Assembly: GCF_003697785.1 (NCBI RefSeq)
Contig: NZ_QOKZ01000002.1
Coordinates: 248,001 to 312,000 of the forward strand
DNA length: 64,000 bases
Direction of reading: 5' to 3'
Origin: Paracoccus alkanivorans
GTDB taxonomy: Bacteria > Pseudomonadota > Alphaproteobacteria > Rhodobacterales > Rhodobacteraceae
Part shown: positions 16,219 through 23,902 of the stretch, one piece after another
How the letters are laid out: each line of letters opens with the position of its first letter
Position numbering within the stretch: position 1 is the first letter of the stretch
Position numbers and translations under genes: made by a program
Notes under the pieces: generated by a model
Told to the model about the DNA's origin: nothing
The model's input: the letters and a program-made list of their open reading frames with translations, nothing else
Database searches by the model: none

Positions 16219-17151
16219 TCAGACCTTTTCCTGCAGGTGGTTCAGGACCTTGTCCGCGATCAGGCTGCTGACGCGAACATTCGACTCCTCCGTGACCCCG
16301 GCAATATGCGGCGTGAGGATGACATTCGTAAGCCCGGCAAACCGTCCCCCCGCCTCCGCCGTCAGGGGCTCGGTCTCGAAAACATCCAGTGCGGCACCGG
16401 CCAGATGACCGGATCTCAGCACATCCGCCAGCGCATCTTCGTCCACCACGCCACCACGGGCCGCGTTGATCAGCACCGCCGAGGCGCGCATTCCGGACAG
16501 GGCTTGCGCGTTGATAATGTGCCGCGTCTGCGATGTCAGCGGAACATGGAGGCTGAGCACATCGGACCGCGTCAGAAGATCGTCGAGAGATACCGGCTCT
16601 GCCTTCGCCCAGGCCGGGTCAGAACTATCCAGATGCGGGTCATGCGCGATAACGGTCATGCCGAGCGCACCCGCCCTTGCCGCGACTTCGCGCGCGATGG
16701 CGCCGAAACCGAGCAGTCCCATCACGCGGCCGGACAGTTCCCCGCCGATAAGGTGCTGTCGCGGCCAGTCGCCCGCCGCCACCTGATCCGAACTCAGATA
16801 AGCGCCGCGAAGCAGCATCAGGGCGGTGGTGATCACATATTCCGCCACCGCCAGATCATTCGCCCCGGTGGCGGGCCAGACCTGCACGCCTCTTGCCTTG
16901 CATGCCTCCAGATCGATATTGTCCAGCCCGACGCCCAATCGCCCGACGGCGCGAAGCCCCTTGCCCGCATCAAGCAACGCCGCATCGACGCGCGTCCGGT
17001 TGCGAACCACCAGCACCTCGGCATCCGCGACCGCCGCAATCAGTTCTTCGCGGCGATCGACCAGATCGGGTTCATACCGTGTCGGGGCTGCCACGGACAG
17101 GCGCTGGACGGCGGTTTCGTCCATGAACTCGGTGATGACGACACGTGACAT
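16219..17151 (-). CDS. slcC: D-2-hydroxyacid dehydrogenase, probable (S)-sulfolactate dehydrogenase SlcC
   Basis: A 310-residue enzyme of the SerA-type 2-hydroxyacid dehydrogenase family. NAD loop GLLGFGAIAREVA (about residue 145), catalytic Arg in NAARGGVVDEDAL, Glu in DVFETEPL and His in LTPHIAG are all present. The ATG at 17151 (MSRVVITEFMDE) has a ribosome site (AAGGAAG); an ATG 15 bases upstream is weaker. SlcC oxidises (S)-sulfolactate to sulfopyruvate, so with ComC it inverts the stereocentre for SuyAB. A general phosphoglycerate or glyoxylate dehydrogenase role is possible but less likely in this cluster. Confidence 0.85.
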   Translation of the reverse strand: MSRVVITEFMDETAVQRLSVAAPTRYEPDLVDRREELIAAVADAEVLVVRNRTRVDAALLDAGKGLRAVGRLGVGLDNIDLEACKARGVQVWPATGANDLAVAEYVITTALMLLRGAYLSSDQVAAGDWPRQHLIGGELSGRVMGLLGFGAIAREVAARAGALGMTVIAHDPHLDSSDPAWAKAEPVSLDDLLTRSDVLSLHVPLTSQTRHIINAQALSGMRASAVLINAARGGVVDEDALADVLRSGHLAGAALDVFETEPLTAEAGGRFAGLTNVILTPHIAGVTEESNVRVSSLIADKVLNHLQEKV

Positions 17152-17169
17152 TCGCTTCCTTTCCATAAG

Positions 17170-19173
17170 TCAAAACAGCAGGCCGACAGGCATGGGAATG
17201 TTCAGCACCCGCACCATCAGCAGATAGAATGCGCTCACCATCACAAGGATGCCGAGCAGGTAGACCAGCAGCCGCAGCCCCCGAAGAGGGCCGAACTGGC
17301 CGGTCAGCATCAGGATCACACAGGCGGCGATGGATGTCGTGAACATGCCGAGATGCGGAAAGATCACGGCCCAGGCCAGCATCGTCAGCGCAAGGACCAG
17401 CCCGCGCCCGGTTCCGTCATCCGTCGATGCCTCCAGCGAGTCGGTTCCCCCACCGCGTAACGAGCGCAGGACCTGCAGGCCCGACAACAGGATCATCGCG
17501 ATCCCGACGGTCAGGGGAAACGCGGCAGCGAGTGTGCTGAGCTGTTGCGACTGAAGGACGATCACCAGCCCCAGCAGGATGAAAAACGCGGCTCCGATCA
17601 GGCCGGGCAGATCGATCCGCCTTGGCGAATGCCCCCCCCCACCGCCCATGATCGCGGCGTCGCCGGGCCTATCGGCGACCACCAGCCGCCGCGCTCTTCG
17701 CAGCCGCAGCAGCGGCATGAAAAGCGTTACAGCGATCAGTGCGACGATCCCCCAGCTGATCGGCCGGTCGAGCAGCAACTGGCCCATGAAATCGCCGCGC
17801 GCGCCTCCGATCATCCAGGCCCGCATGAAACCCTGTTCGGCGATCTGGCCAAGCACCAGCCCCAGCACGATCGGCGAGGCTCCGTAGCCCGCGCGCGCCG
17901 CGAGCCAGCCGATCAGCCCCATCACCACCATCACCAGCACGTCATGCGGGTTGGAATGGATCGCGAAGCTGCCGACGATGGTCATATAGGCGATCAGGGG
18001 AACCAGCATGGCCTTGGGCACATTGGCGATGAACCGGAAGGCATAGCGCCCGACGACCAGCCCGGTCGGCAGCATCAGCAATGTCGCGATCAGCAGGCCC
18101 ACCATGAAGACATAAACCGTGCCATCCCCTCCCTGGAACAGCGCCGGCCCCGTGCGGATGCCCTGCACCATCAGCGCGCCCATGATGACCGCATCCGGCG
18201 GCGTGCCGGGGATCCCCAGCACCAGCGTCGGGATGAACCCGCCGCCCACGGTGGCGTTGTTCGCGCTTTCCGTGGCCAGGATGCCGCCGGGCTCTCCCTT
18301 GCCGAAATTATCCGCCCGGGGCGAGGCGCGCCGCGCCTCGGCATAGGCGATCAGCGAGGCGATCGACCCTCCCGCTCCCGGCAGGATACCGACCAGCGTT
18401 CCGATCACCGACGAGCGAAGCAGGTTCAGCCAGTCGCGCAAAGCAATGGTCAGGGCTTCGAAAAAGCGGAAACCGCGCGCGGGCGCGGGTTCGAGATGCC
18501 TGCCCGCATCGGCAACCATACCGATAAGAACCGGAATGCAGTAAAGACCGATCAGCGCGGCAACGATGTCGATGCCGCCCATCATCGCGGGAAGCCCCGC
18601 GGTGAAACGGACATCGCCGCCGATGACCGCAACGCCGATCATCGACAGGAACAGCCCGAACATCCCGCCGATCATCCCCTTCAGCACATTGCCCTGCGAC
18701 AGGGTGGCGATCAGGGTCAGCCCCAGGATCGCCAGCCAGAAATACTCGGTCGACTGGAAAGCGAGGGCGAGTTTTGCAAGCGATGGCGAAAGCGTGATCA
18801 GCAGGATCGCCCCGACAAGCCCGCCGAAGACGCTCGCGATCGTCGCCAGCGTCACTGCCAGGTCACCGTCGCCACGCCTCGCCATCGGATAGCCGTCGAA
18901 CGTGGTCGCGATGGCCGAGGGCGTGCCGGGTGTATTGACGAGGATGGCGGCGAATGCGCCGCCATAGATCGCCCCGGTGTAAATGGCGCCGAGCATGATC
19001 AGCCCGGAGGCAGGTTCCATGACGAAGGTGAAGGGCACCAGAACCGCGATCGCCATCGTGGCCGACAGGCCCGGCAATGCGCCTATGATGGTTCCGGCCA
19101 GCACACCAGCCAGCGCGAGTCCAAGATTGATTGGGCTAAAGGCCGCGAAGATGATGCTGAGCGGGTCAGCCAT
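17170..19173 (-). CDS. Fused TctA-TctB tripartite tricarboxylate transporter permease (SlcG-SlcF-like)
   Basis: A 667-residue inner-membrane protein joining both membrane subunits of a TTT-family carrier. Residues 1-500 are TctA, with its glycine-rich repeats (LPGLSATMAIAVLVPFTF, LPGAGGSIASLIAYAEARR, GIPGTPPDAVIMGALMVQG). Residues about 520-667 are the four-helix TctB subunit (LPGLIGAAFFILLGLVIVLQ onward). The two are usually separate genes. The linker contains five glycines encoded partly by nine consecutive G (C on the plus strand, 17632-17640). With the TctC protein at 19249 it should import sulfolactate, as SlcHFG does. A slippage or sequencing error in the G9 run could mean the real genes are separate. 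Confidence 0.9.
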   Translation of the reverse strand: MADPLSIIFAAFSPINLGLALAGVLAGTIIGALPGLSATMAIAVLVPFTFVMEPASGLIMLGAIYTGAIYGGAFAAILVNTPGTPSAIATTFDGYPMARRGDGDLAVTLATIASVFGGLVGAILLITLSPSLAKLALAFQSTEYFWLAILGLTLIATLSQGNVLKGMIGGMFGLFLSMIGVAVIGGDVRFTAGLPAMMGGIDIVAALIGLYCIPVLIGMVADAGRHLEPAPARGFRFFEALTIALRDWLNLLRSSVIGTLVGILPGAGGSIASLIAYAEARRASPRADNFGKGEPGGILATESANNATVGGGFIPTLVLGIPGTPPDAVIMGALMVQGIRTGPALFQGGDGTVYVFMVGLLIATLLMLPTGLVVGRYAFRFIANVPKAMLVPLIAYMTIVGSFAIHSNPHDVLVMVVMGLIGWLAARAGYGASPIVLGLVLGQIAEQGFMRAWMIGGARGDFMGQLLLDRPISWGIVALIAVTLFMPLLRLRRARRLVVADRPGDAAIMGGGGGHSPRRIDLPGLIGAAFFILLGLVIVLQSQQLSTLAAAFPLTVGIAMILLSGLQVLRSLRGGGTDSLEASTDDGTGRGLVLALTMLAWAVIFPHLGMFTTSIAACVILMLTGQFGPLRGLRLLVYLLGILVMVSAFYLLMVRVLNIPMPVGLLF
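17632..17640. repeat. Nine-base homopolymer at the TctA-TctB junction
   Basis: Nine consecutive C on the plus strand encode three of the five linker glycines between the TctA and TctB parts. A change of one base here would end the fusion. A candidate separate TctB start (MGGGGGHSP) begins just before the tract. Confidence 0.85.
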
Positions 19174-19209
19174 GACAGTCCCCCGATGTTACGAGAATGA
19201 TCGCGTCGC

Positions 19210-19235
19210 CCGGGGCGCGGTGAAACCCGCCCCGG
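19210..19235 (-). terminator. Intercistronic hairpin between tctC and tctAB
   Basis: CCGGGGCG and CGCCCCGG form a perfect 8-bp stem with a 10-base loop, between the binding-protein stop (19249) and the TctAB start (19173). There is no T-run. It probably stabilises the upstream binding-protein message or partly attenuates the permease, like the hairpins at 11562 and 44583. Confidence 0.5.
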
Positions 19236-19248
19236 CTGGCCGTCCGGG

Positions 19249-20208
19249 TCAGTTCTGGGCCTTGAGCTGCCCGGTAACCTCCTCATAGGCCGCCTTGCGC
19301 TCTGCCATGAAGTCGGACATCTCTTCGTAGGGAACGTCGATCAGCGCGTAGCCGTCGTTTTCCATCCGCTTGCGGAACTCGGGATTGGCGTTGATCTGGC
19401 CAATGATGTCCGACAACTGCTTGCGGGTTTCCTCGGGCGTCGAGGACGGCACTGCGATGCCTCTATAGGCCCCGCCGACCATGTCGATTCCAAGCTCCTT
19501 GAAGGTCGGCACATCCGGGAACAGCGGGTGGCGTTCCTCGGTCGCGACGGCAAGCATGCGGACGCCGTCGGCCTGCCGGGCCGCCACGGTCGTATATCCC
19601 CAGAGCATGTCCACCTCGCCACCAAGCAGCCCGGATTCGGTGGCCCCGGTTCCGCTATAGGGAATATAGGTCGTGACCGCGCCGGTTTCATTCATGAAAC
19701 GCTGATTGGCGACATGATTGGCCGAATTCGTCCCGCTTCCGCCCGCGGTGACCAGGCCCGGGTTCTGGGTGGCGGCATCAATGACATCCTGCACCGTCTG
19801 ATACGGGCTGTCCTTGCGCACGAGCAACGCATCCGGGGTGAAATGGAACATGTATATATTGGTGATGTCCTCGGTCGCGTAGCCGGGATCCTGCAGCATC
19901 GGCTGCAGGATGATATGAGGCAGATTGGTGCCCATGATGGTCAGCCCGTCGCCGTTGTAGCCGTTCAGCCCGGACCATGCCTGCGCGCCGCCCGCTCCGG
20001 GCATGTACTGGACGATCATGTCCTGGCCCGTGAGCTCCTTGAAATAAGGCTGCTGATACCGCGCCGTGACATCGCTTTCACCGCCGGCGTTGAAGGGGAT
20101 GATATAGTTCACCGGCCCATCGGGATAAGCCAATGCGGCAGAACCGGACATCGTCGCGGCAACCATCGCCGCTGTCACCCAATGACGAAGTTTCATCTTA
20201 CCAAGCAT
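19249..20208 (-). CDS. slcH: TctC-type periplasmic binding protein, probable sulfolactate receptor SlcH
   Basis: A 319-residue solute receptor of the Bug/TctC family. Signal peptide residues 1-27 (VTAAMVAATMSGSAALA), then the family-typical YPDGPVNYIIPFNAGGESD and AGGSGTNSANHVA. The ATG at 20208 follows GGGAGGAAG at good spacing; an ATG at 20196 is possible. It lies between suyB and the fused permease gene, as expected for the receptor of a C3 sulfonate or carboxylate carrier. The ligand is inferred from the cluster. Confidence 0.88.
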   Translation of the reverse strand: MLGKMKLRHWVTAAMVAATMSGSAALAYPDGPVNYIIPFNAGGESDVTARYQQPYFKELTGQDMIVQYMPGAGGAQAWSGLNGYNGDGLTIMGTNLPHIILQPMLQDPGYATEDITNIYMFHFTPDALLVRKDSPYQTVQDVIDAATQNPGLVTAGGSGTNSANHVANQRFMNETGAVTTYIPYSGTGATESGLLGGEVDMLWGYTTVAARQADGVRMLAVATEERHPLFPDVPTFKELGIDMVGGAYRGIAVPSSTPEETRKQLSDIIGQINANPEFRKRMENDGYALIDVPYEEMSDFMAERKAAYEEVTGQLKAQN

Positions 20209-20272
20209 GCTGTCTTCCTCCCTGCATGTTGCGTGGCATCGGGCACGATGGCGCCCGGTTGCCGTGACGGGT

Positions 20273-20301
20273 CCCGCCGCCCTCTCCCCATGGGCGGCGG
20301 G
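20273..20301. terminator. GC-rich hairpin between suyB and slcH
   Basis: CCCGCCGCCC and GGGCGGCGGG form a perfect 10-bp stem with a 9-base loop, 13 bases after the suyB stop codon. No T-run follows. It may be a processing or attenuation structure separating the lyase message from the transporter message. Confidence 0.55.
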
Positions 20302-20313
20302 TCGGCAACGCGA

Positions 20314-21495
20314 TCAGGCGCTGCGATACAATTTGGTCATCGAGAATTCGCGATGCCCCAGGGCTTCGGCAGCCGTCGCGCGCCCATTCGCGGTGCGGAC
20401 GATCATGTCGATCAGGGAATCGCCGGCCTCGTCGATGGTCATCTCGCGGGTCAGCACGCCGGTCACATCCACGTCGATATGTTCCGACATGGTGCGCAGG
20501 GTGCGCGGGTTGCCCGAGATCTTGATGACCGGCACGATCGGATTGCCGACCACATTGCCCTGCCCCGTGGGGAAGGTGTGGATGACAAAGCCGCCCGCCG
20601 CCATCAGCGTGACGCATTCCGCCGCCGCCGAAGAGCTGTCCATGAAATAAAGCCCCGGCCCCTTTTCAGGGGACTCGGCCGGCCCGATCGCATCGATATA
20701 GGTCGAGGTCCGGCCGATCTTCTCCAGGTTCCCGAGCGCCTTTTCCTCGATGGTCGTCAGCCCGCCCAGGATATTGCCCTTGGTCGGCTGGCTGTCCGAG
20801 AGATCCGAGGTCTTGTAGGCCTCGATCACGTCATCCTGGTAGGCCTGCCAGATCTTCTTGAACTTGGCCGCCGCCTCGGGGGTAGCGGCGCGTTTTTCGC
20901 AGATATGCTCGGCCCCGGTGATCTCGGATGTTTCGCCAAAGCAGCCATAGAGACCATGCGGCAACAGCTTGTCATACATGTTGCCGACCGTCGGGCAGGA
21001 GGACAGGCCGGTCGTGGTGTCGCTCTCGCCGCATTTCGTCGAAACCCACAGATCCGAAAGCGGGCAATCCTCCTTCTGCAGTTCGGTCGCCCAATGGACA
21101 TATTCCTTGGCCTTCCAGCTTGCCTGCCGGATGGTCTCGAAATCGCCCTTCTGCTCGATCGAGAAGCCGGTGACGGGCTTGCCCGTCCTGGCGATGCCGT
21201 CGACGATCACCTGCGTCCATTCGGGTTCGATGCCGATCACCACGACCGCCGCGACATTGGGATTCGCGCCCGTGCCGATGATGGTGCGGAAATGCAGGTC
21301 CAGATCCTCGCCGAATTGCAGGCGCCCATATGCATGCGGGATAGCCAGCGTGCCCTTGACGTTGTTGGCGACCGCCTCGCAGGCCGCGTTCGAAATATCG
21401 TCCACCGGCAGGATCAGGACATGGTTGCGCACGCCGACACGGCCATTCTCGCGGCGCCATGCCTTTACCGCCATATTGCTGAAATCAAGAGCCAT
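20314..21495 (-). CDS. suyB: (R)-sulfolactate sulfo-lyase, beta subunit SuyB
   Basis: A 393-residue enzyme subunit of the UxaA/GarD (altronate/galactarate dehydratase C-terminal) family. It carries the [20 protein letters not shown] start, the [20 protein letters not shown] block and cysteines in [20 protein letters not shown] that probably hold the metal centre. With SuyA it cleaves (R)-3-sulfolactate to pyruvate and sulfite. The separate small SAF-domain subunit 3 bases upstream, plus slcC and comC, distinguish it from altronate and galactarate dehydratases. Length matches SuyB. Confidence 0.9.
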   Translation of the reverse strand: MALDFSNMAVKAWRRENGRVGVRNHVLILPVDDISNAACEAVANNVKGTLAIPHAYGRLQFGEDLDLHFRTIIGTGANPNVAAVVVIGIEPEWTQVIVDGIARTGKPVTGFSIEQKGDFETIRQASWKAKEYVHWATELQKEDCPLSDLWVSTKCGESDTTTGLSSCPTVGNMYDKLLPHGLYGCFGETSEITGAEHICEKRAATPEAAAKFKKIWQAYQDDVIEAYKTSDLSDSQPTKGNILGGLTTIEEKALGNLEKIGRTSTYIDAIGPAESPEKGPGLYFMDSSSAAAECVTLMAAGGFVIHTFPTGQGNVVGNPIVPVIKISGNPRTLRTMSEHIDVDVTGVLTREMTIDEAGDSLIDMIVRTANGRATAAEALGHREFSMTKLYRSA

Positions 21496-21498
21496 CGC

Positions 21499-21786
21499 TT
21501 ACCACCGTTTCGTTTTGCAGTTGTGGGTATGGACATGGCCGCCGACCTCGGCATCGCCGACCATCTTTCCGATGTCCTCGCCATATTTGATCACGGTATC
21601 GCCCGCCTTCAGCGGCTTGAGCGCGACCTTGTGGCCGATCGGGATATCGGCTTGCGCGGTCAGGCGGAAATCGGAATTGTCGGCAGTAACGACACATAGC
21701 ATCTCGGTGCCCGCGCCGAGATTCTCGACGACGACGACACCGACATTGTCCTCGTGATCGTGGACCAGAAGTTGCGGAATGCTCAA
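21499..21786 (-). CDS. suyA: (R)-sulfolactate sulfo-lyase, alpha subunit SuyA (TTG start)
   Basis: A 95-residue SAF-domain subunit. Conserved blocks LLVHDHEDNVGVVVVENL, IPIGHKVALKPLKAGDTVIK and the C-terminal GGHVHTHNCKTKRW are typical of SuyA. The frame is open to an ATG at 21846, but I chose the TTG at 21786 (read as MSIPQLLVHDH). A GGGAGGG ribosome site sits 4 bases before it, and homologues begin at this point. It is first in the minus-strand cluster, 3 bases before suyB, and diverges from suyR. Confidence 0.88.
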   Translation of the reverse strand: MSIPQLLVHDHEDNVGVVVVENLGAGTEMLCVVTADNSDFRLTAQADIPIGHKVALKPLKAGDTVIKYGEDIGKMVGDAEVGGHVHTHNCKTKRW

Positions 21787-21848
21787 AGGACCCTCCCTTT
21801 CGATGATGGCATGAAATCCTCGCGGCAGGGGTAACATATACATCAACT

Positions 21849-21858
21849 CTTATACAAG
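21849..21858. promoter_or_regulatory. Candidate SuyR operator half-palindrome
   Basis: CTTATACAAG, matching its own complement at 8 of 10 positions, lies in the short AT-rich gap between suyA and suyR. HutC-type GntR proteins often bind sites with TATAC/GTATA symmetry. This is a weak sequence-only suggestion. Confidence 0.25.
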
Positions 21859-21902
21859 AATAAATATATCCTTATTGTCATGCCGCGCAAGCTCGTGATA
21901 AC

Positions 21903-22634
21903 GTGGAAAAAACAGAAGGGATGGCATCGCCAATGGGTTCTCCGCTCTATCAGAAAGTCATCGACACGATCGTCGCGCGAATCGCCGCGGGCGAACTGCT
22001 CCCCGGAGGAATGCTGCCAAGCGAGACCCAGCTGGCGGGCGAAACCGGCGTTTCGCAGGGAACCGCGCGCAAGGCGCTGATGATGCTGGAACAGCATGGC
22101 ATCCTCCGCCGTGAACAGGGCCGCGGCACCTTCGTCACGGCGCGGACACCGGACAGTTCGCTTTTCAATTTCTTTCGCCTGCGCGAGCGGAACGGAGAGG
22201 TGATCCGGCCCGAACTGATCGACGAACGGCTTTGCCAGCGGCCCGCGACCGATATCGAGCGGGCGACATTGCAGGGCGCCCCCCAGACTGTGATCGAGAT
22301 CAACCGTGTGCGCAGCCTGCAAGGCGTCGCCAGCGCGATCGAAACCGCCGTCGTGCCAGCGGACCTGTTTTCCGGGATCGAACGCCGCGCGCCTTTGCCA
22401 AGCGCGCTCTACGTCCTTTATCAGCAGGCCTATGGCTGCATCGTGCTGCATGCCGACGAGACCATCGTCGCCATTGCCGCCGGTCCTGAAGAGGCGAAAA
22501 TCCTGGAGATCGGAGAAGGCACGCCGCTTCTGCAGGTGGAGCGGCTGGCCCGTGACATTCTTGGCCGCACGATAGAACGGCGGCACAGCATCTATCGCAC
22601 GGACAGGCTGGGCTACATGGTGACGCTGGATTGA
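21903..22634 (+). CDS. suyR: GntR-family regulator (HutC/UTRA subfamily), probable SuyR
   Basis: A regulator of up to 243 residues. The N-terminal winged helix (about residues 15-80, signature LPSETQLAGETGVSQGTARK) is followed by a UTRA effector domain ending RRHSIYRTDRLGYMVTLD. The frame can start at GTG 21903, ATG 21921 or ATG 21933; none has a well-spaced ribosome site, so the start is uncertain. It diverges from suyAB and probably controls the sulfolactate genes in response to sulfolactate or sulfopyruvate. Confidence 0.85.
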   Translation: MEKTEGMASPMGSPLYQKVIDTIVARIAAGELLPGGMLPSETQLAGETGVSQGTARKALMMLEQHGILRREQGRGTFVTARTPDSSLFNFFRLRERNGEVIRPELIDERLCQRPATDIERATLQGAPQTVIEINRVRSLQGVASAIETAVVPADLFSGIERRAPLPSALYVLYQQAYGCIVLHADETIVAIAAGPEEAKILEIGEGTPLLQVERLARDILGRTIERRHSIYRTDRLGYMVTLD

Positions 22635-22672
22635 CGGTCACGCGCGATCTTTATGCGTCCGGGCCAGCCCGC

Positions 22673-23899
22673 TCAGACGCGCCATCCTTCCAGCGCGCCA
22701 ACGAATGCCGAAAGCCAGGCATTCGTCTGATGCCCGTCTAGAACGCGGTGATCTATGGTCAGCGAAACATAGGCCATGGGCCGGATCTGGATCGAGTCGG
22801 CACCGTCCACCTCGCGCACGACCACCCGCTTTTCCAGCTTGCCGACACCGAGGATCGCCGATTGAGGCTGGTTGATGATGATCGGCGCGGCGAATAGCGA
22901 ACCGGAAACCCCGTGATTCGAGATGGTGAAGGTGCCGCCCTTCATCTCTGCCGCAGCCAGCTTGCCCTCGCGGGCGCGGGCGGTCAGATCGTGGAGCCGC
23001 GCCGCGATCCCCCTGAGCGACAGGGCCTGGGCCTGCCGGATCACCGGAACGACCAGCCCCTTGTCGCCCAAAGCCGTGCCGATGCCGATATTGACATCGC
23101 GGAAGATCTCCAGCCGGTCCTCATGCCACCTGCTGTTGACGGCAGGCACCGCCGCCATCGCCGCGACACAGGCATGAACGATATAGGCGGTATAGCTGAG
23201 CGGGACGCCGTCAGCCGCGATTGCCTGTTTATGGGCGGCGCGATGCGCCATGATCGGACCGAAATCGGCCTCGAAAACGGCAGTGACCTGCGGAGCCTGC
23301 GTAACCGATGCCAGCATGTTCTCGGCGATGCGCAGCCGCATGCGGTCATGCGGCACAAAGGTCGAACCCCGTTCACCGCTGGCCTGTGCGGGCATATCGG
23401 CAGGGGACGTGATGCCGGGCGTTTCCGTGGGCGGGGTCGTCCCCTCGATGGCGGCGCGGCGCACATCGTCGCGGGTCAGGCGGCCATCCCTGCCGGTTCC
23501 GGTAATGCCTGCCGGATCCAGCCCCGTCTCGGCAAGCGCCTTGCGGACCGCGGGGGAATGCCGCGTCTCTCCCTTTTGCCGGATACTAGGGGCGGATGTA
23601 TTGCCGGTGGCCACCCGCGCAACCTGCTCCTCCACCGCCTCCGGCGCGTCGCCCGTATCGTTTACGGCACCCGCATCGATCCGGGCGAGGATTTCTCCGG
23701 GATGCGCCTCCGCCCCCGGCTTCAGGAGGATCTCGCGCAGGATCCCGGCGACAGGCGCGGGCACTTCCATCGTCACCTTGTCGGTCTCCAGCTCGACCAG
23801 CGGGTCGCCCTCGGCCACCCGCTGGCCGGGCTTTGCATACCAGTCGAGCACTTTCGCCTCGGTCCCTTCCTGCTCCAGCGGAACGATCACGTCGTGCAT
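22673..23899 (-). CDS. 2-oxoacid dehydrogenase E2 (dihydrolipoyl acyltransferase)
   Basis: A 408-residue E2 core component. One lipoyl domain (residues 1-78, lipoylated Lys41 in ELETDKVTMEV), an E3/E1-binding domain near residues 115-150 (SPAVRKALAETGLDPAGITG), then the catalytic acyltransferase domain ending with the active-site DHRVLDGHQTNAWL. It follows the fused E1 gene by 3 bases. No E3 gene is near, so the complex must borrow one. The substrate could be pyruvate, acetoin or branched-chain 2-oxoacids; the Lrp-type neighbour slightly favours the last. Confidence 0.93.
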   Translation of the reverse strand: MHDVIVPLEQEGTEAKVLDWYAKPGQRVAEGDPLVELETDKVTMEVPAPVAGILREILLKPGAEAHPGEILARIDAGAVNDTGDAPEAVEEQVARVATGNTSAPSIRQKGETRHSPAVRKALAETGLDPAGITGTGRDGRLTRDDVRRAAIEGTTPPTETPGITSPADMPAQASGERGSTFVPHDRMRLRIAENMLASVTQAPQVTAVFEADFGPIMAHRAAHKQAIAADGVPLSYTAYIVHACVAAMAAVPAVNSRWHEDRLEIFRDVNIGIGTALGDKGLVVPVIRQAQALSLRGIAARLHDLTARAREGKLAAAEMKGGTFTISNHGVSGSLFAAPIIINQPQSAILGVGKLEKRVVVREVDGADSIQIRPMAYVSLTIDHRVLDGHQTNAWLSAFVGALEGWRV

Positions 23900-23902
23900 G
23901 GC

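Noticed and set aside
17545..19200. Plus-strand open frame of 551 codons opposite the TctA-TctB gene
   Set aside because: Composition is Arg/His/Gln-rich with no family features; typical antisense shadow in GC-rich DNA.
19528..21699. Plus-strand open frame of 723 codons opposite slcH and suyAB
   Set aside because: Antisense shadow across three real genes.
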